This document shows positions 52,191-60,352 of a stretch of DNA of 64,000 nucleotides, piece after piece; the first letter of the stretch is position 1, and the number at the start of each line of letters is the position of its first letter. This stretch comes from UBA695 sp042691655 (GTDB lineage Bacteria; Verrucomicrobiota; Verrucomicrobiia; Chthoniobacterales; Chthoniobacteraceae): contig CP170506.1 of assembly GCA_042691655.1 (NCBI GenBank), positions 2,542,001 through 2,606,000 of the forward strand, written 5' to 3'. The notes below the pieces were generated by a model that saw only the letters and a list, made by a program, of their open reading frames with translations, was not told where the DNA came from and did not search any database. A program made the translations under genes and the position numbers.

Positions 52191-52434
52191 CATCAGCGCG
52201 AGACTCGATAGACGCACCGAGCAGTGGCCTCCCTCGCCCATAGCAAATGCAAGTCTGTCGGTAAGCAGTCCTTCTGGGTTAACCAGATCGTTCTCTAGGC
52301 GCTTTTCCCAGATATGCATTCCCACGCAGCCGCAGATTTTAGATAAGACAGACAACCTCATGACACGAACCTATCCAGTGAATTACCGTTGGCATGGAGG
52401 ATATAGCCTGACCGGTTCCGCATTTTTGGAGAAC

Positions 52435-53382
52435 ATGCCATTGGATCCGCGTATTTCATTGCTGGGGCGATCCGAGCGTGGTTGCTTGCGGAGTGCGTTG
52501 TTGGGCTTGCTCCTCCTTGTTGCTTCGACGCTGTACGGCGCGGGCTCCGACAAGTGTGCGCTCCAGAATGCCCATCTGCGGGTCACCGTCGATGCGAACA
52601 CAGGTCGGATTGTCGAGTTTGGGCGGGTGGACGGCCCCAATTTATTGTGGATTAATGATGCCGCCTCATTGGAAAGCGAATACCGCAAGACCGGCTGGAA
52701 AAACCGGGGTGGGGACCGATTCCACCCAGCGCCACAAGCGTTGTGGAGGTTTGCGTCGGGCGAAAACCTCCCGCCCGATGCGGCAATGGACGGCGATTCG
52801 TGGCGCATCGTCGAATGTACATCCCGCCGTTTTGTCATGGAAAGCAGGAAGAGCGCGCTTTACAGCGTCCGGGCCCGGTGGACGCTGATTCTCGACGGTC
52901 CGCGTCTCGTCATTTACAATCGGCTGACGCGCACCGCTTCCAATCCGTTCCCCGTGCATCTGTGGTCAGTGACGCAGGTACCGCGCGCGCGGGCATTTCT
53001 ACTCGAAAGCCGGGCCGTGAACCCGCGTGGCGGCTGTTTCACGGAGCTTTGGGGTAACCCGGCGCGGGATCCCCAAGCGGTGACGATCTCCGGCCGGGTG
53101 GTCCGTTTTATACCGCCCAACAAAAGGCCGACGAAAGTGGGAGCGCTCGGCGGCTGGCTAGCCGCAGTATATGGCCAGGATGTATTCTTGCAAACAACAA
53201 GCTATCAGCCCGGCGGCTGTTATCCCGAGGGCTCGTCGGTGCAGGTGTTTGATGATGGGCGGCGATATGTCGAGTTGGAAACGTTGAGTGAATTACGTCA
53301 CTTAAGGGCCGGAGAATCATTGTGCAATACGGTCGTCTGGTCTGTGGTTCCGCTGTGGAAATTTCAGCAGCGGATTCGCTGA
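52435..53382 (+). CDS. Secreted DUF4380-family protein
   Basis: From ATG 52435 (GGAG just upstream) the protein has 315 residues and an N-terminal signal segment (RSALLGLLLLVASTLYGAGS). The mature part matches the DUF4380 pattern: LQNAHLRVTVDANTGRIVEF, GPNLLWINDAA, GWKNRGGDRFHPAPQALWR, NRLTRTASNPFPVHLWSVTQ and VYGQDVFLQTTSYQPGGCYP. The fold resembles aldose-epimerase/galactose-mutarotase-like beta sandwiches, so binding of a sugar or oligosaccharide is plausible, but the function is unknown. An ATG at 52360 would add 25 residues. The gene seems to use the promoter copied from the MFS transporter. Confidence 0.75.
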   Translation: MPLDPRISLLGRSERGCLRSALLGLLLLVASTLYGAGSDKCALQNAHLRVTVDANTGRIVEFGRVDGPNLLWINDAASLESEYRKTGWKNRGGDRFHPAPQALWRFASGENLPPDAAMDGDSWRIVECTSRRFVMESRKSALYSVRARWTLILDGPRLVIYNRLTRTASNPFPVHLWSVTQVPRARAFLLESRAVNPRGGCFTELWGNPARDPQAVTISGRVVRFIPPNKRPTKVGALGGWLAAVYGQDVFLQTTSYQPGGCYPEGSSVQVFDDGRRYVELETLSELRHLRAGESLCNTVVWSVVPLWKFQQRIR

Positions 53383-53762
53383 AACGGGGACTTTGTGCCC
53401 GATTCTCCGTGGGCTATTTCGTAAATCCGTCTCTCGCCTCAAGGATGTGGAAATCTCATATCCCATGTGTCGTTCCTGCGACGGTATTTTGGAAAAATAG
53501 CCAGTTTTTAAACGTCTTTGCCTACGGCGCGCTGATATTCGGTAACTTCATGGGCAGCCGAGCCAAAGCAGGCGATCTGACGGAAATAGGTTGCATTAAC
53601 TGGAACGTTCCCGCATCTTATCTGAAATCCTCCGTCTGTGTCAGACACACTCGGGATCGGCGGAACAACATCGCTATTGGGAACCGGCCTGGTTGCGGTT
53701 AAGTTCGAAAGCGCCGACACGCAGACTTGCGCATTCATGTTCACCCCCCTCCCCTCTTATCC
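53383..53762. other. Intergenic region with one operator-like site
   Basis: No gene is supported in these 380 bases. It contains TGGAACGTTCCC at 53601-53612, 151 bases before the next gene. Confidence 0.5.
53601..53612. promoter_or_regulatory. TGGAACGTTCCC site (one mismatch to the palindrome)
   Basis: Eleven of twelve bases match TGGAACGTTCCA. It lies upstream of the secreted protein gene at 53763. Confidence 0.5.
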
Positions 53763-55964
53763 ATGACCAGATTGATCAACTATGCCGCCGCATATGTGCT
53801 TTGCATTGCCGCCGTCCATGCCGCAGACAACACCGACCCTGTTTTCCCGTTGCCAGGCAAAGCGGAATTGACCGTTCACACGGAAAATTCCGCCGCACTG
53901 CTCAGCGTGAAAAAGGATGGGGCCTATATCAAACTGATTAACAGCGCGGGCCCGGTATGGAAAGGCGAAGGCGGCGCGACGCTCTCGCCCACCAATTACA
54001 CCGCTAGCCTTGTTGGCGTTCAGCCCTCCCCAGATGGAGTGGAATGCACCTACGAAACACACTACTTCGAAAAAACCCAGCGCTGGACAGTCCGAGTGCA
54101 GGTGAAGGATCAATCCATCATCCTGAACTATCGCTCCGAAGACCCGGCCTGCGCAGGCGTCAACGCGGGCATCGTCCCGGACGGTGAGTCATGGACCGGC
54201 TATGCCGTTCCCGACCGCGTTGCAGAAGACTACCCGCAGCATGGGCACCGCCCCGACCTTTTCTATCAGCCCCGGCTCGGCCTTTGGTTCCGTGGAACGT
54301 GGGACTTCGATGCCTCGAACGCGTCGGCGGACAGGACATCGAGCCAGGAACCGCAACTTACCGGCAAGGATGTTTCGGATTTCCCCGGCTTCCAAGGCGG
54401 CAGTGACAACGGCGGTCCCCTTTCGTGGAGCCGTGATTTGATCTATACCAGCCAACTCGACAGCAAGGCATCCCTCCCTCTCAACGAAACGTTTGTGATC
54501 CGCGTTGGCACCGGCATGTGGGATGCCGTCTCCAAGCCCACCCAGGAGGCCAGTCCTTACCTAAAGGACTTGAAGGAAGAAGTCTTCGTCGACTACTGGG
54601 GCGGCAGCTTTGAACTGGGGCTTGCGGTCAACCGCTGGATGCGCACCTTTGCCGAGGGACTCGTCAGCCACGTCACGCTGATCCAGGACTGGCAGGGCGG
54701 CGGATTTGACTCCCATCTTCCGCTCGCCATCACACCCGAACTCCCGGTCAACCCCGCCAAGGGAAAGGAAGAAACCCTCCGGACGTGGCTCGGCGAAATG
54801 AAGACGTGGGGCCGGGCCGGACTGCGAACCAACTATCTCTGCTACCGCAATACCAAAGAGCCCCGCATCCAGACGGTTCCCCGCGCACTTGGGCCCGACG
54901 GAAAAGAAAAATGGCATACCCGCATCCCCGAAGTGATGGCCACCGTGGATTCGCAGGAAAAATACATCAAAGAACTCTTTGCCACGAATGCCTGTTTCTC
55001 CGATCAGATAACCTCGGGCGGCGTGGATTTTCCCTATGTCGATTTTAGCCCGGACATTGCCGATCCCGGGACGCTACGTGGCGCGCGCGCCAACCTTCGC
55101 TCGCTGGCTACCCGCATCAAGACTGCCGTGGGCGGACCACTTTTTTCCGAAACGCTGAACTCCGAATACCTCATCGGCGAATTTGTCGACAGCGGCGATT
55201 ACGGCCTGTTCGAAGGCCATAATCGCCCTCTTACCCCGGATTACAAGCTGCGCACGCTCCACCCGCTGAGCGTCTATTACGGCGCAGGATTGCCCTACCG
55301 CTATTTCTTCGCCCCGCCCTACGGCGGCAACACGAAACAGGCCCAAGGCAACCAGCTTTACGCCGCGCGTTACCAGGCCGGGGCCGACGACTACCGCGCC
55401 GTCACACTACTCTACGGAAACGGCGGCTACGTTTATTTCTACCCGTGGATCAAACGCGGAGCCATCCTCTCCGAATTCATGACGCTCGGCCTGCTCCAGC
55501 GCTATTATGCCGGGGAACCGGTGATGAAAGTGGAATACCGGGACGGCGATCAATGGACAAGTCTCGAAGAACTGTTAAAGCAAGGGCACAACCCCGCGAT
55601 GTATTACGGATTCATACGCGTCGAATACCGCAACGGCTTTCGGGTTTTCGTGAATCGGGGAGAAATCACCCAGGAAGTCACGCTGCCGCAATTCGGTAAG
55701 GTGACGCTGCCGAAGTATTCCTACGCCGCGTTTTCTGCCGACGGCAAAGTCGAAGCCTTCTCCGGCATTCCAGCCCGGTCAGAAGACGCCAAGCGCATCG
55801 ACTACACCCGCGACGATCTCCGCAAAGTGCGCTTCGTCGATCCCCGGGGCGGCAGCTACGACAGCATCTCCGTTCCGACAGTTTTCCGCGACGGAAAACC
55901 GGTCTTCGAGGAACCGCTTTTCAACGAACCCGCATCAACGCTCATTCCTACCCAACAACACTGA
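53763..55964 (+). CDS. Large secreted protein, probable glycoside hydrolase-like
   Basis: From ATG 53763 the protein has 733 residues with a signal peptide (MTRLINYAAAYVLCIAAVHA). Residues 30-280 look like a galactose-mutarotase-type beta sandwich (WTVRVQVKDQSIILNYRSED, then GLWFRGTWDFDAS). A barrel-like part follows (LIQDWQGGGFDSHLP, GLRTNYLCYRNTK, CFSDQITSGGVDFPYVDFSP, GGPLFSETLNSEYLIGEFVD with acidic residues in barrel-like positions). A C-terminal beta domain follows. I do not recognise the family; the plan is that of retaining glycosidases with an N-terminal sandwich. The next gene starts 5 bases after its stop, so the two are cotranscribed. Confidence 0.55.
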   Translation: MTRLINYAAAYVLCIAAVHAADNTDPVFPLPGKAELTVHTENSAALLSVKKDGAYIKLINSAGPVWKGEGGATLSPTNYTASLVGVQPSPDGVECTYETHYFEKTQRWTVRVQVKDQSIILNYRSEDPACAGVNAGIVPDGESWTGYAVPDRVAEDYPQHGHRPDLFYQPRLGLWFRGTWDFDASNASADRTSSQEPQLTGKDVSDFPGFQGGSDNGGPLSWSRDLIYTSQLDSKASLPLNETFVIRVGTGMWDAVSKPTQEASPYLKDLKEEVFVDYWGGSFELGLAVNRWMRTFAEGLVSHVTLIQDWQGGGFDSHLPLAITPELPVNPAKGKEETLRTWLGEMKTWGRAGLRTNYLCYRNTKEPRIQTVPRALGPDGKEKWHTRIPEVMATVDSQEKYIKELFATNACFSDQITSGGVDFPYVDFSPDIADPGTLRGARANLRSLATRIKTAVGGPLFSETLNSEYLIGEFVDSGDYGLFEGHNRPLTPDYKLRTLHPLSVYYGAGLPYRYFFAPPYGGNTKQAQGNQLYAARYQAGADDYRAVTLLYGNGGYVYFYPWIKRGAILSEFMTLGLLQRYYAGEPVMKVEYRDGDQWTSLEELLKQGHNPAMYYGFIRVEYRNGFRVFVNRGEITQEVTLPQFGKVTLPKYSYAAFSADGKVEAFSGIPARSEDAKRIDYTRDDLRKVRFVDPRGGSYDSISVPTVFRDGKPVFEEPLFNEPASTLIPTQQH

Positions 55965-55969
55965 TTTCT

Positions 55970-56524
55970 ATGAACAAAATCCGCATCGCTTCAATTGCCC
56001 TGATCAGTGCGCTGGCCTACCCCGGCGCGATGATGGCCGCCGGAGACGAGCCCAACGCACTCCCCAACGGAGGCTTTGAACAAGGCTTCGAACATTGGTC
56101 AAAAATGAACCACTCCGTGCTCGAAACGGATGCCCACGGAGGGATCAACGCCGCCCGACTCACCGCGAACGAAACGGAAATTGTCCGCCTGGAAACCTCG
56201 GTCCAAAACCCGCCGAAGGCTGGCACTCTGGGCATATGGCACAAAGTCCCTTCGGGGGCCAAAGCCAACTCGCCCCTGACGGTCATCATGATCCCGCTGG
56301 CAACCTCCGGGGCGGAAGTTCCGCAGGGCCGCCGGTTCTTTATTGTGAAACCGTCGAGAGACAACGACTGGCACCAGTTCTTCACCGAATTCAAACTTCC
56401 CCCCAACACGGCGCGCCTAGTGCTTCGGTTCTCGATCAACGACACGGAGGTGCCACATCAAAATCGCGGCGTCACAGCCTACGTGGTCGACGATATTACC
56501 CTCACCCCTTCGGCAAATCCGTAG
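55970..56524 (+). CDS. Small secreted carbohydrate-binding-like protein
   Basis: The 184-residue protein has a signal peptide (MNKIRIASIALISALAYPGA) and a single CenC/CBM4_9-like beta sandwich: ALPNGGFEQGFEHWSKMNHS at the start and AYVVDDITLTPSANP at the end, typical strands of this module. It has no catalytic domain. As the partner of the preceding large protein (5-base gap) it may act as a free binding module for the same glycan. Confidence 0.7.
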   Translation: MNKIRIASIALISALAYPGAMMAAGDEPNALPNGGFEQGFEHWSKMNHSVLETDAHGGINAARLTANETEIVRLETSVQNPPKAGTLGIWHKVPSGAKANSPLTVIMIPLATSGAEVPQGRRFFIVKPSRDNDWHQFFTEFKLPPNTARLVLRFSINDTEVPHQNRGVTAYVVDDITLTPSANP

Positions 56525-56674
56525 CCATCGGACGGTTTGCATTGGGAAGGGAAAGGCACCGTTCATCCGCCAAATGGGAAACGTTGCTGAATTTTAAGAA
56601 ATATCCGGGGGAACAATAGCCGCGTGTTGCCGAAGAAGTTGTTGGATCTCAGCGATTGGGATTTTTCGAAGCTC

Positions 56675-56872
56675 TCATTTGGTAGCAGCAGATATGGAGG
56701 CGACTGCCCCGACAACTTGCCCCATCGACCTACCCAGTATGCAGCTTTTCTCAAAAAGCAGCGTGCGCGCTCCCGCTCTGGCGGCTTGTGTAGCGGCGAC
56801 AATTCCAGCGGGCCCTCCTCCCACGACAATAACGTCAAAATTATCTGTATTGGGGGCGGTCATGCCTAACAA
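56675..56872 (-). pseudogene. N-terminal fragment of an FAD-dependent oxidoreductase
   Basis: The frame reads NFDVIVVGGGPAGIVAATQA, then ARAGARTLLFEKSCILG, the dinucleotide-binding start of an FAD oxidoreductase. After about 47 codons homology ends, and the frame stops at 56675. Complete relatives have 400-500 or more residues. The rest of the gap 56525-56963 shows no other gene. Confidence 0.65.
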
Positions 56873-56963
56873 GTGAAGGTTAAGGGGCCAATTGTTCTCT
56901 CGAGATCAATGAACATAACGTTTACTCCATGCAATTCGGGTGATTGATTTTAGCAAGGGATAC

Positions 56964-59819
56964 CTATGCCATCGTTCGCAGCATTTCTTTGGTGACAGCA
57001 TAGCGGAGCGGCTCTCCGTTTTCCCAACGCTGAAATTCCTCGATCATATAATCGGCCATGCGCACAACCTCATCGCCGAGCGAGCCTGCGATGTGGTGGC
57101 TAACTCGCACATTGGGAAGGGCAACCAGCGGCGCACTGGAATTGCGTTCCATTTCGTTCGCCACCACATCCAACAACGCGGTGAGATCCTGGCGCACCTT
57201 GAGCGCTTCCACCATCTCATCTTCGGCAACCGTTAATCCGCGCCCTGTATTGATAAACGTCGCATTGGCGGGCATGGATTGCAGATGATGGCCCTGAATC
57301 ATCCGAACCGTGGCCGGAAGATTGGCAAGATGGTTGGAAACCACGTTTCCCCGCTGGAATGCCTCCTCCAGCGAAACCTTCTCCACCCCAAGCTCTCCCG
57401 CAGCAGCCTCTGAAAGAAAAGGATCGAAAACGAGGACGCAAAGGTGAAATGGGCGCAATAAGTCGATGACTTTCCGCCCGATTTGCCCGGCCCCGAGCAG
57501 GGCGACCGTTGCTCCAAAATTGCCCAGCCCGGTAAACGGATTTTCTGGGTTCCCGATGAGCAGTTCTTCAACGTTGCGGAAATAGCCTTTGTTCGCGAGG
57601 AGAATCTGCGCAAGGGTAAACTCCGCCACGGGAATGGCATTGGCTTTCCATGCGCTGCAAACCGTAATTCCTCGGTCCAAGGCCGTGCCAACGAAGGAAC
57701 GAACCGTGCCCCCGGAGAAAAATACGGCCCGGAGTTTCGGCATCCCGGAAAACATTTCCTCAGTCAGCCCCGGGATTCCCCAGGTGCCAAAAATAACTTC
57801 CACATCCTTTAACTGCGGAGCAAGGCGTACGAAATTTTCCGAGCTAACGGTTTCGGGATAAACGGATACCAGTTCTTCGATCCGCTGCCTCCTTCCTTGG
57901 CTATAAACCCGGGATAGATCCACCTTGTCATTTCCAAAAAAAGCCGCCCTTTTCTTTGGAATCAGCGCCATTTCTACTCCCAGGGTGCTCCGCGGAGCCA
58001 GGCACGCCGGGACAAGCACCAAGCGATAGATACAGGAAGAGACACCCAAGTGGTCCTTGTAAGCATGGGTTTCAACACGATCAAGGAGGGTTCCAGGCAT
58101 GGGGTGAATGGCAAGTCGGATGCCATCCGACTCAATAACAGCCTCGTTCCCTTTAAGTAAAATGGGATGGGAAGCGACTATCGCGCTCTCCAGGGACTCC
58201 AGCCGCTCCAGCTCAAATTGATCCACCAGGACAAGGCTTCCCTGTTTTTTTTCAAAATGGAACGTCCGCAGGAACTTCCCGCACCCGGCTTCCCTCGGGT
58301 AACAAGCACTTGCATCCACGGAGAACGATACGCAGTCTTCACCCAGTTCATGCGCGATGACTTTCGAAAATCGCTCGGCGCCTTCGGCTTGTTCGCAGCC
58401 GTTAATGATCGGAAGCGAATGGCCCAAGGTACGCGCGGCCAGAAATTCATAACGTTTCAAAGAAAAAAAATCTTTGACGTACTCCGGCGCGCCGATTTCT
58501 GAAATCAGCCTTATGCCGTCGATATTCAGAATAAAGCTGCCGCAGTCGTTGTGATTGTGGTGTTCGCCGTTATGCCCGGCTTTGGCTGCGAAGTCCCAGT
58601 GATGTCCATCCTGCTCAGCGCCATGCGCGACCAACACTCCGAGATCCGAAAGGAAGCAATCGCTCAACTCAGGGGTGTCTCCGGATAAGTCATAGGGGCA
58701 GAATAACAGTAGGCGAATGAACGCAAACAGATCGGCGCGTTCCGCCTGCAAATCCAGCCCGGTTATGGCGATCCTGCGATATTCATTTAGGGCGGCAGCA
58801 CTACAATCCCGCTCATTCAGCCGGTCGCCCAAGTAGCTTAGTAACGACGGGGGTAACCCGCCCGTTCCTGGGCCATCGGCAAAATTCACAAGCCGACTGC
58901 CTCGCAGAAGCATACGCGGGCCAAAGCGCGCGATCTCCCGAACATGATCGTCGTTTGCGAACAAAGAGAGTTCGCCGCCCGTACGGGTTTCAAGCTGTTC
59001 GTTGAGAACAGCAAACCAGCCAAAGCCGTAACTCCAATATCCGGCGCCTTCCGAACTGCCCCCGTCCGGCCCGTAGCCGCTAAGGAATGCCGGAAGGTGA
59101 GTGCGCACCTCCAGCAAAATTTCGCCAAGTAAATCCACATCGCCCACTTGCGACAATGCAGCACCGAGGACACCTTGATGGCAAACGGCGTTCCAATTAT
59201 TGGAGACTTTCTTCCAAAAAAAGTCCAGGTCCAAATAGTTTATAAAAACTGCGGAATAGAGCCTTTCACGAATGCAAGTCTTTAAATCTTCAGGCAGGAT
59301 TGCGCCGACTAAGTCGAGCATTTCCGCCATCAGGTTGGCCGTTTCCGCGCAAAAGAGATCGATGAGAAGCGGCTCTTTTCCCGATGGATCGTCTTTGCCC
59401 GCATTGGCATGGGCTGGTAGCGCCCATGAGACTTCTTCGAAAATGGAGGTTAATTTTGAAATCGTCGATGAGATCAGGCGTTCTCTCAAACCATCTCCTT
59501 CGTTGCTGAATAAAAGGGAGACGGCGGCGCAAGCCAGACGCCTTCTACGCTCAAAGTAAACATGTTCGAAGGGCGAGCGCCTTCCGGTGAGGGCGAAGTC
59601 TGCATACAGAGCATCCGTCAACTCAGGAAACGGTTTATCGCATTCGTGTTCCGCCTTGGCGCGCAAGGCTTTGATCCAAGGAGCCGCAATCGGATTTTCT
59701 GCGATGCGGCTCCATCGGATATCTCCCAGTGATGGAAGCAACGGCTTGCGAGGGTGGCTAGACAGAATCTCCTTGAGCGCTGCTGCATCAAGGCTAGATG
59801 AGAGAAGATTGAAAGACAT
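56964..59819 (-). CDS. Heparinase II/III-like lyase fused to a D-2-hydroxyacid dehydrogenase
   Basis: One uninterrupted frame encodes 951 residues. Residues 1 to about 370 are alpha-helical and about 390-615 beta-rich, as in heparinase II/III-like polysaccharide lyases, with the His/Asn-rich motif AGHNGEHHNHNDCGSFIL near 411-428. From about residue 617 (MALIPKKRAAFFGNDK) it is a complete D-2-hydroxyacid dehydrogenase: VALLGAGQIGRKVIDLL (NAD binding, near 775), FINTGRG (Arg near 858), LLDVVANEME (Glu near 886) and SHHIAGSLGD (His near 908). At the joint an internal ATG (57971) has GGGAG five bases before it, so a separate dehydrogenase of 335 residues could also be made. No signal peptide is present. 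The mutarotase gene precedes it by 20 bases. Confidence 0.82.
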   Translation of the reverse strand: MSFNLLSSSLDAAALKEILSSHPRKPLLPSLGDIRWSRIAENPIAAPWIKALRAKAEHECDKPFPELTDALYADFALTGRRSPFEHVYFERRRRLACAAVSLLFSNEGDGLRERLISSTISKLTSIFEEVSWALPAHANAGKDDPSGKEPLLIDLFCAETANLMAEMLDLVGAILPEDLKTCIRERLYSAVFINYLDLDFFWKKVSNNWNAVCHQGVLGAALSQVGDVDLLGEILLEVRTHLPAFLSGYGPDGGSSEGAGYWSYGFGWFAVLNEQLETRTGGELSLFANDDHVREIARFGPRMLLRGSRLVNFADGPGTGGLPPSLLSYLGDRLNERDCSAAALNEYRRIAITGLDLQAERADLFAFIRLLLFCPYDLSGDTPELSDCFLSDLGVLVAHGAEQDGHHWDFAAKAGHNGEHHNHNDCGSFILNIDGIRLISEIGAPEYVKDFFSLKRYEFLAARTLGHSLPIINGCEQAEGAERFSKVIAHELGEDCVSFSVDASACYPREAGCGKFLRTFHFEKKQGSLVLVDQFELERLESLESAIVASHPILLKGNEAVIESDGIRLAIHPMPGTLLDRVETHAYKDHLGVSSCIYRLVLVPACLAPRSTLGVEMALIPKKRAAFFGNDKVDLSRVYSQGRRQRIEELVSVYPETVSSENFVRLAPQLKDVEVIFGTWGIPGLTEEMFSGMPKLRAVFFSGGTVRSFVGTALDRGITVCSAWKANAIPVAEFTLAQILLANKGYFRNVEELLIGNPENPFTGLGNFGATVALLGAGQIGRKVIDLLRPFHLCVLVFDPFLSEAAAGELGVEKVSLEEAFQRGNVVSNHLANLPATVRMIQGHHLQSMPANATFINTGRGLTVAEDEMVEALKVRQDLTALLDVVANEMERNSSAPLVALPNVRVSHHIAGSLGDEVVRMADYMIEEFQRWENGEPLRYAVTKEMLRTMA

Positions 59820-59839
59820 CTCTGGTTTAAAAGCTGAGT

Positions 59840-60151
59840 CTAATCAAGATGAAACACCTCGCACAGCGTATCAGAGCGGGGACTTTCGTCAGGATTGGTG
59901 ACCATGGAATCAGCCATGTAATGCCACCATTTTTTACAAACATCCGTTTGAGCAATGGCATTCCATTTCGCTTCGTCCTCAATCTCCACGTATCCAATTA
60001 GCTGGTTGTTCGAACGATTCAAATAAATGGAATAGTTGGATACCCCGTGCTCTTTCAATGTCTCTTTAAGCTCAGGCCATATCGGATGATGACGCCGCAG
60101 GTATTCCTCTGTGGCACCTGGATTAACGTACATCAGAAACGATTTTCGCAT
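59840..60151 (-). CDS. rhaM: L-rhamnose mutarotase
   Basis: From ATG 60151 the protein has 103 residues and follows RhaM over its whole length: MRKSFLMYVNPGATEEYLRR, HHPIWPELKETLKEHG, NYSIYLNRSNNQLIGYVEIE, WNAIAQTDVCKKWWHYMADS and a C-terminal CEVFHLD. RhaM interconverts alpha- and beta-L-rhamnose and is a small dimeric ferredoxin-like barrel; relatives may act on L-fucose. An upstream ATG at 60181 lies inside the operator palindrome and adds 10 non-conserved residues, so I rejected it. It forms an operon with the lyase-dehydrogenase gene and is divergent from the MFS transporter. Confidence 0.88.
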   Translation of the reverse strand: MRKSFLMYVNPGATEEYLRRHHPIWPELKETLKEHGVSNYSIYLNRSNNQLIGYVEIEDEAKWNAIAQTDVCKKWWHYMADSMVTNPDESPRSDTLCEVFHLD

Positions 60152-60168
60152 CACAGCAAAGCCGTAAC

Positions 60169-60180
60169 TGGAACGTTCCA
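60169..60180. promoter_or_regulatory. TGGAACGTTCCA palindrome before rhaM
   Basis: Perfect 12-bp palindrome ending 17 bases upstream of the rhaM start codon. With the site at 60284 it flanks the divergent promoter region of rhaM and the transporter. Confidence 0.65.
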
Positions 60181-60283
60181 TTTTGTCAACGAGAATCTTT
60201 TAGAAAACGCCGCCTCGCGTTGCATGAATCGGCTGGGATTTTGAACCCGCAAAACGACTAATGCAGCATTTGCGAATTGACGC

Positions 60284-60295
60284 TGGAACGTTCCA
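60284..60295. promoter_or_regulatory. TGGAACGTTCCA palindrome before the MFS transporter
   Basis: Perfect 12-bp palindrome 57 bases upstream of the transporter start. The sequence before it (GCATTTGCGAATTGACG) is nearly the same as before the site at 52054. Confidence 0.65.
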
Positions 60296-60352
60296 TGTGG
60301 TATCTTGCCACCCTTCTCCATCCCCTTGGTGTCCATCCCGGATTCTCCTCCC

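Noticed and set aside
52078..52434. N-terminal extension of the DUF4380 gene to 52078
   Set aside because: The first part is a remnant of the MFS transporter 5' end; a signal peptide and ribosome-binding site support a later start.
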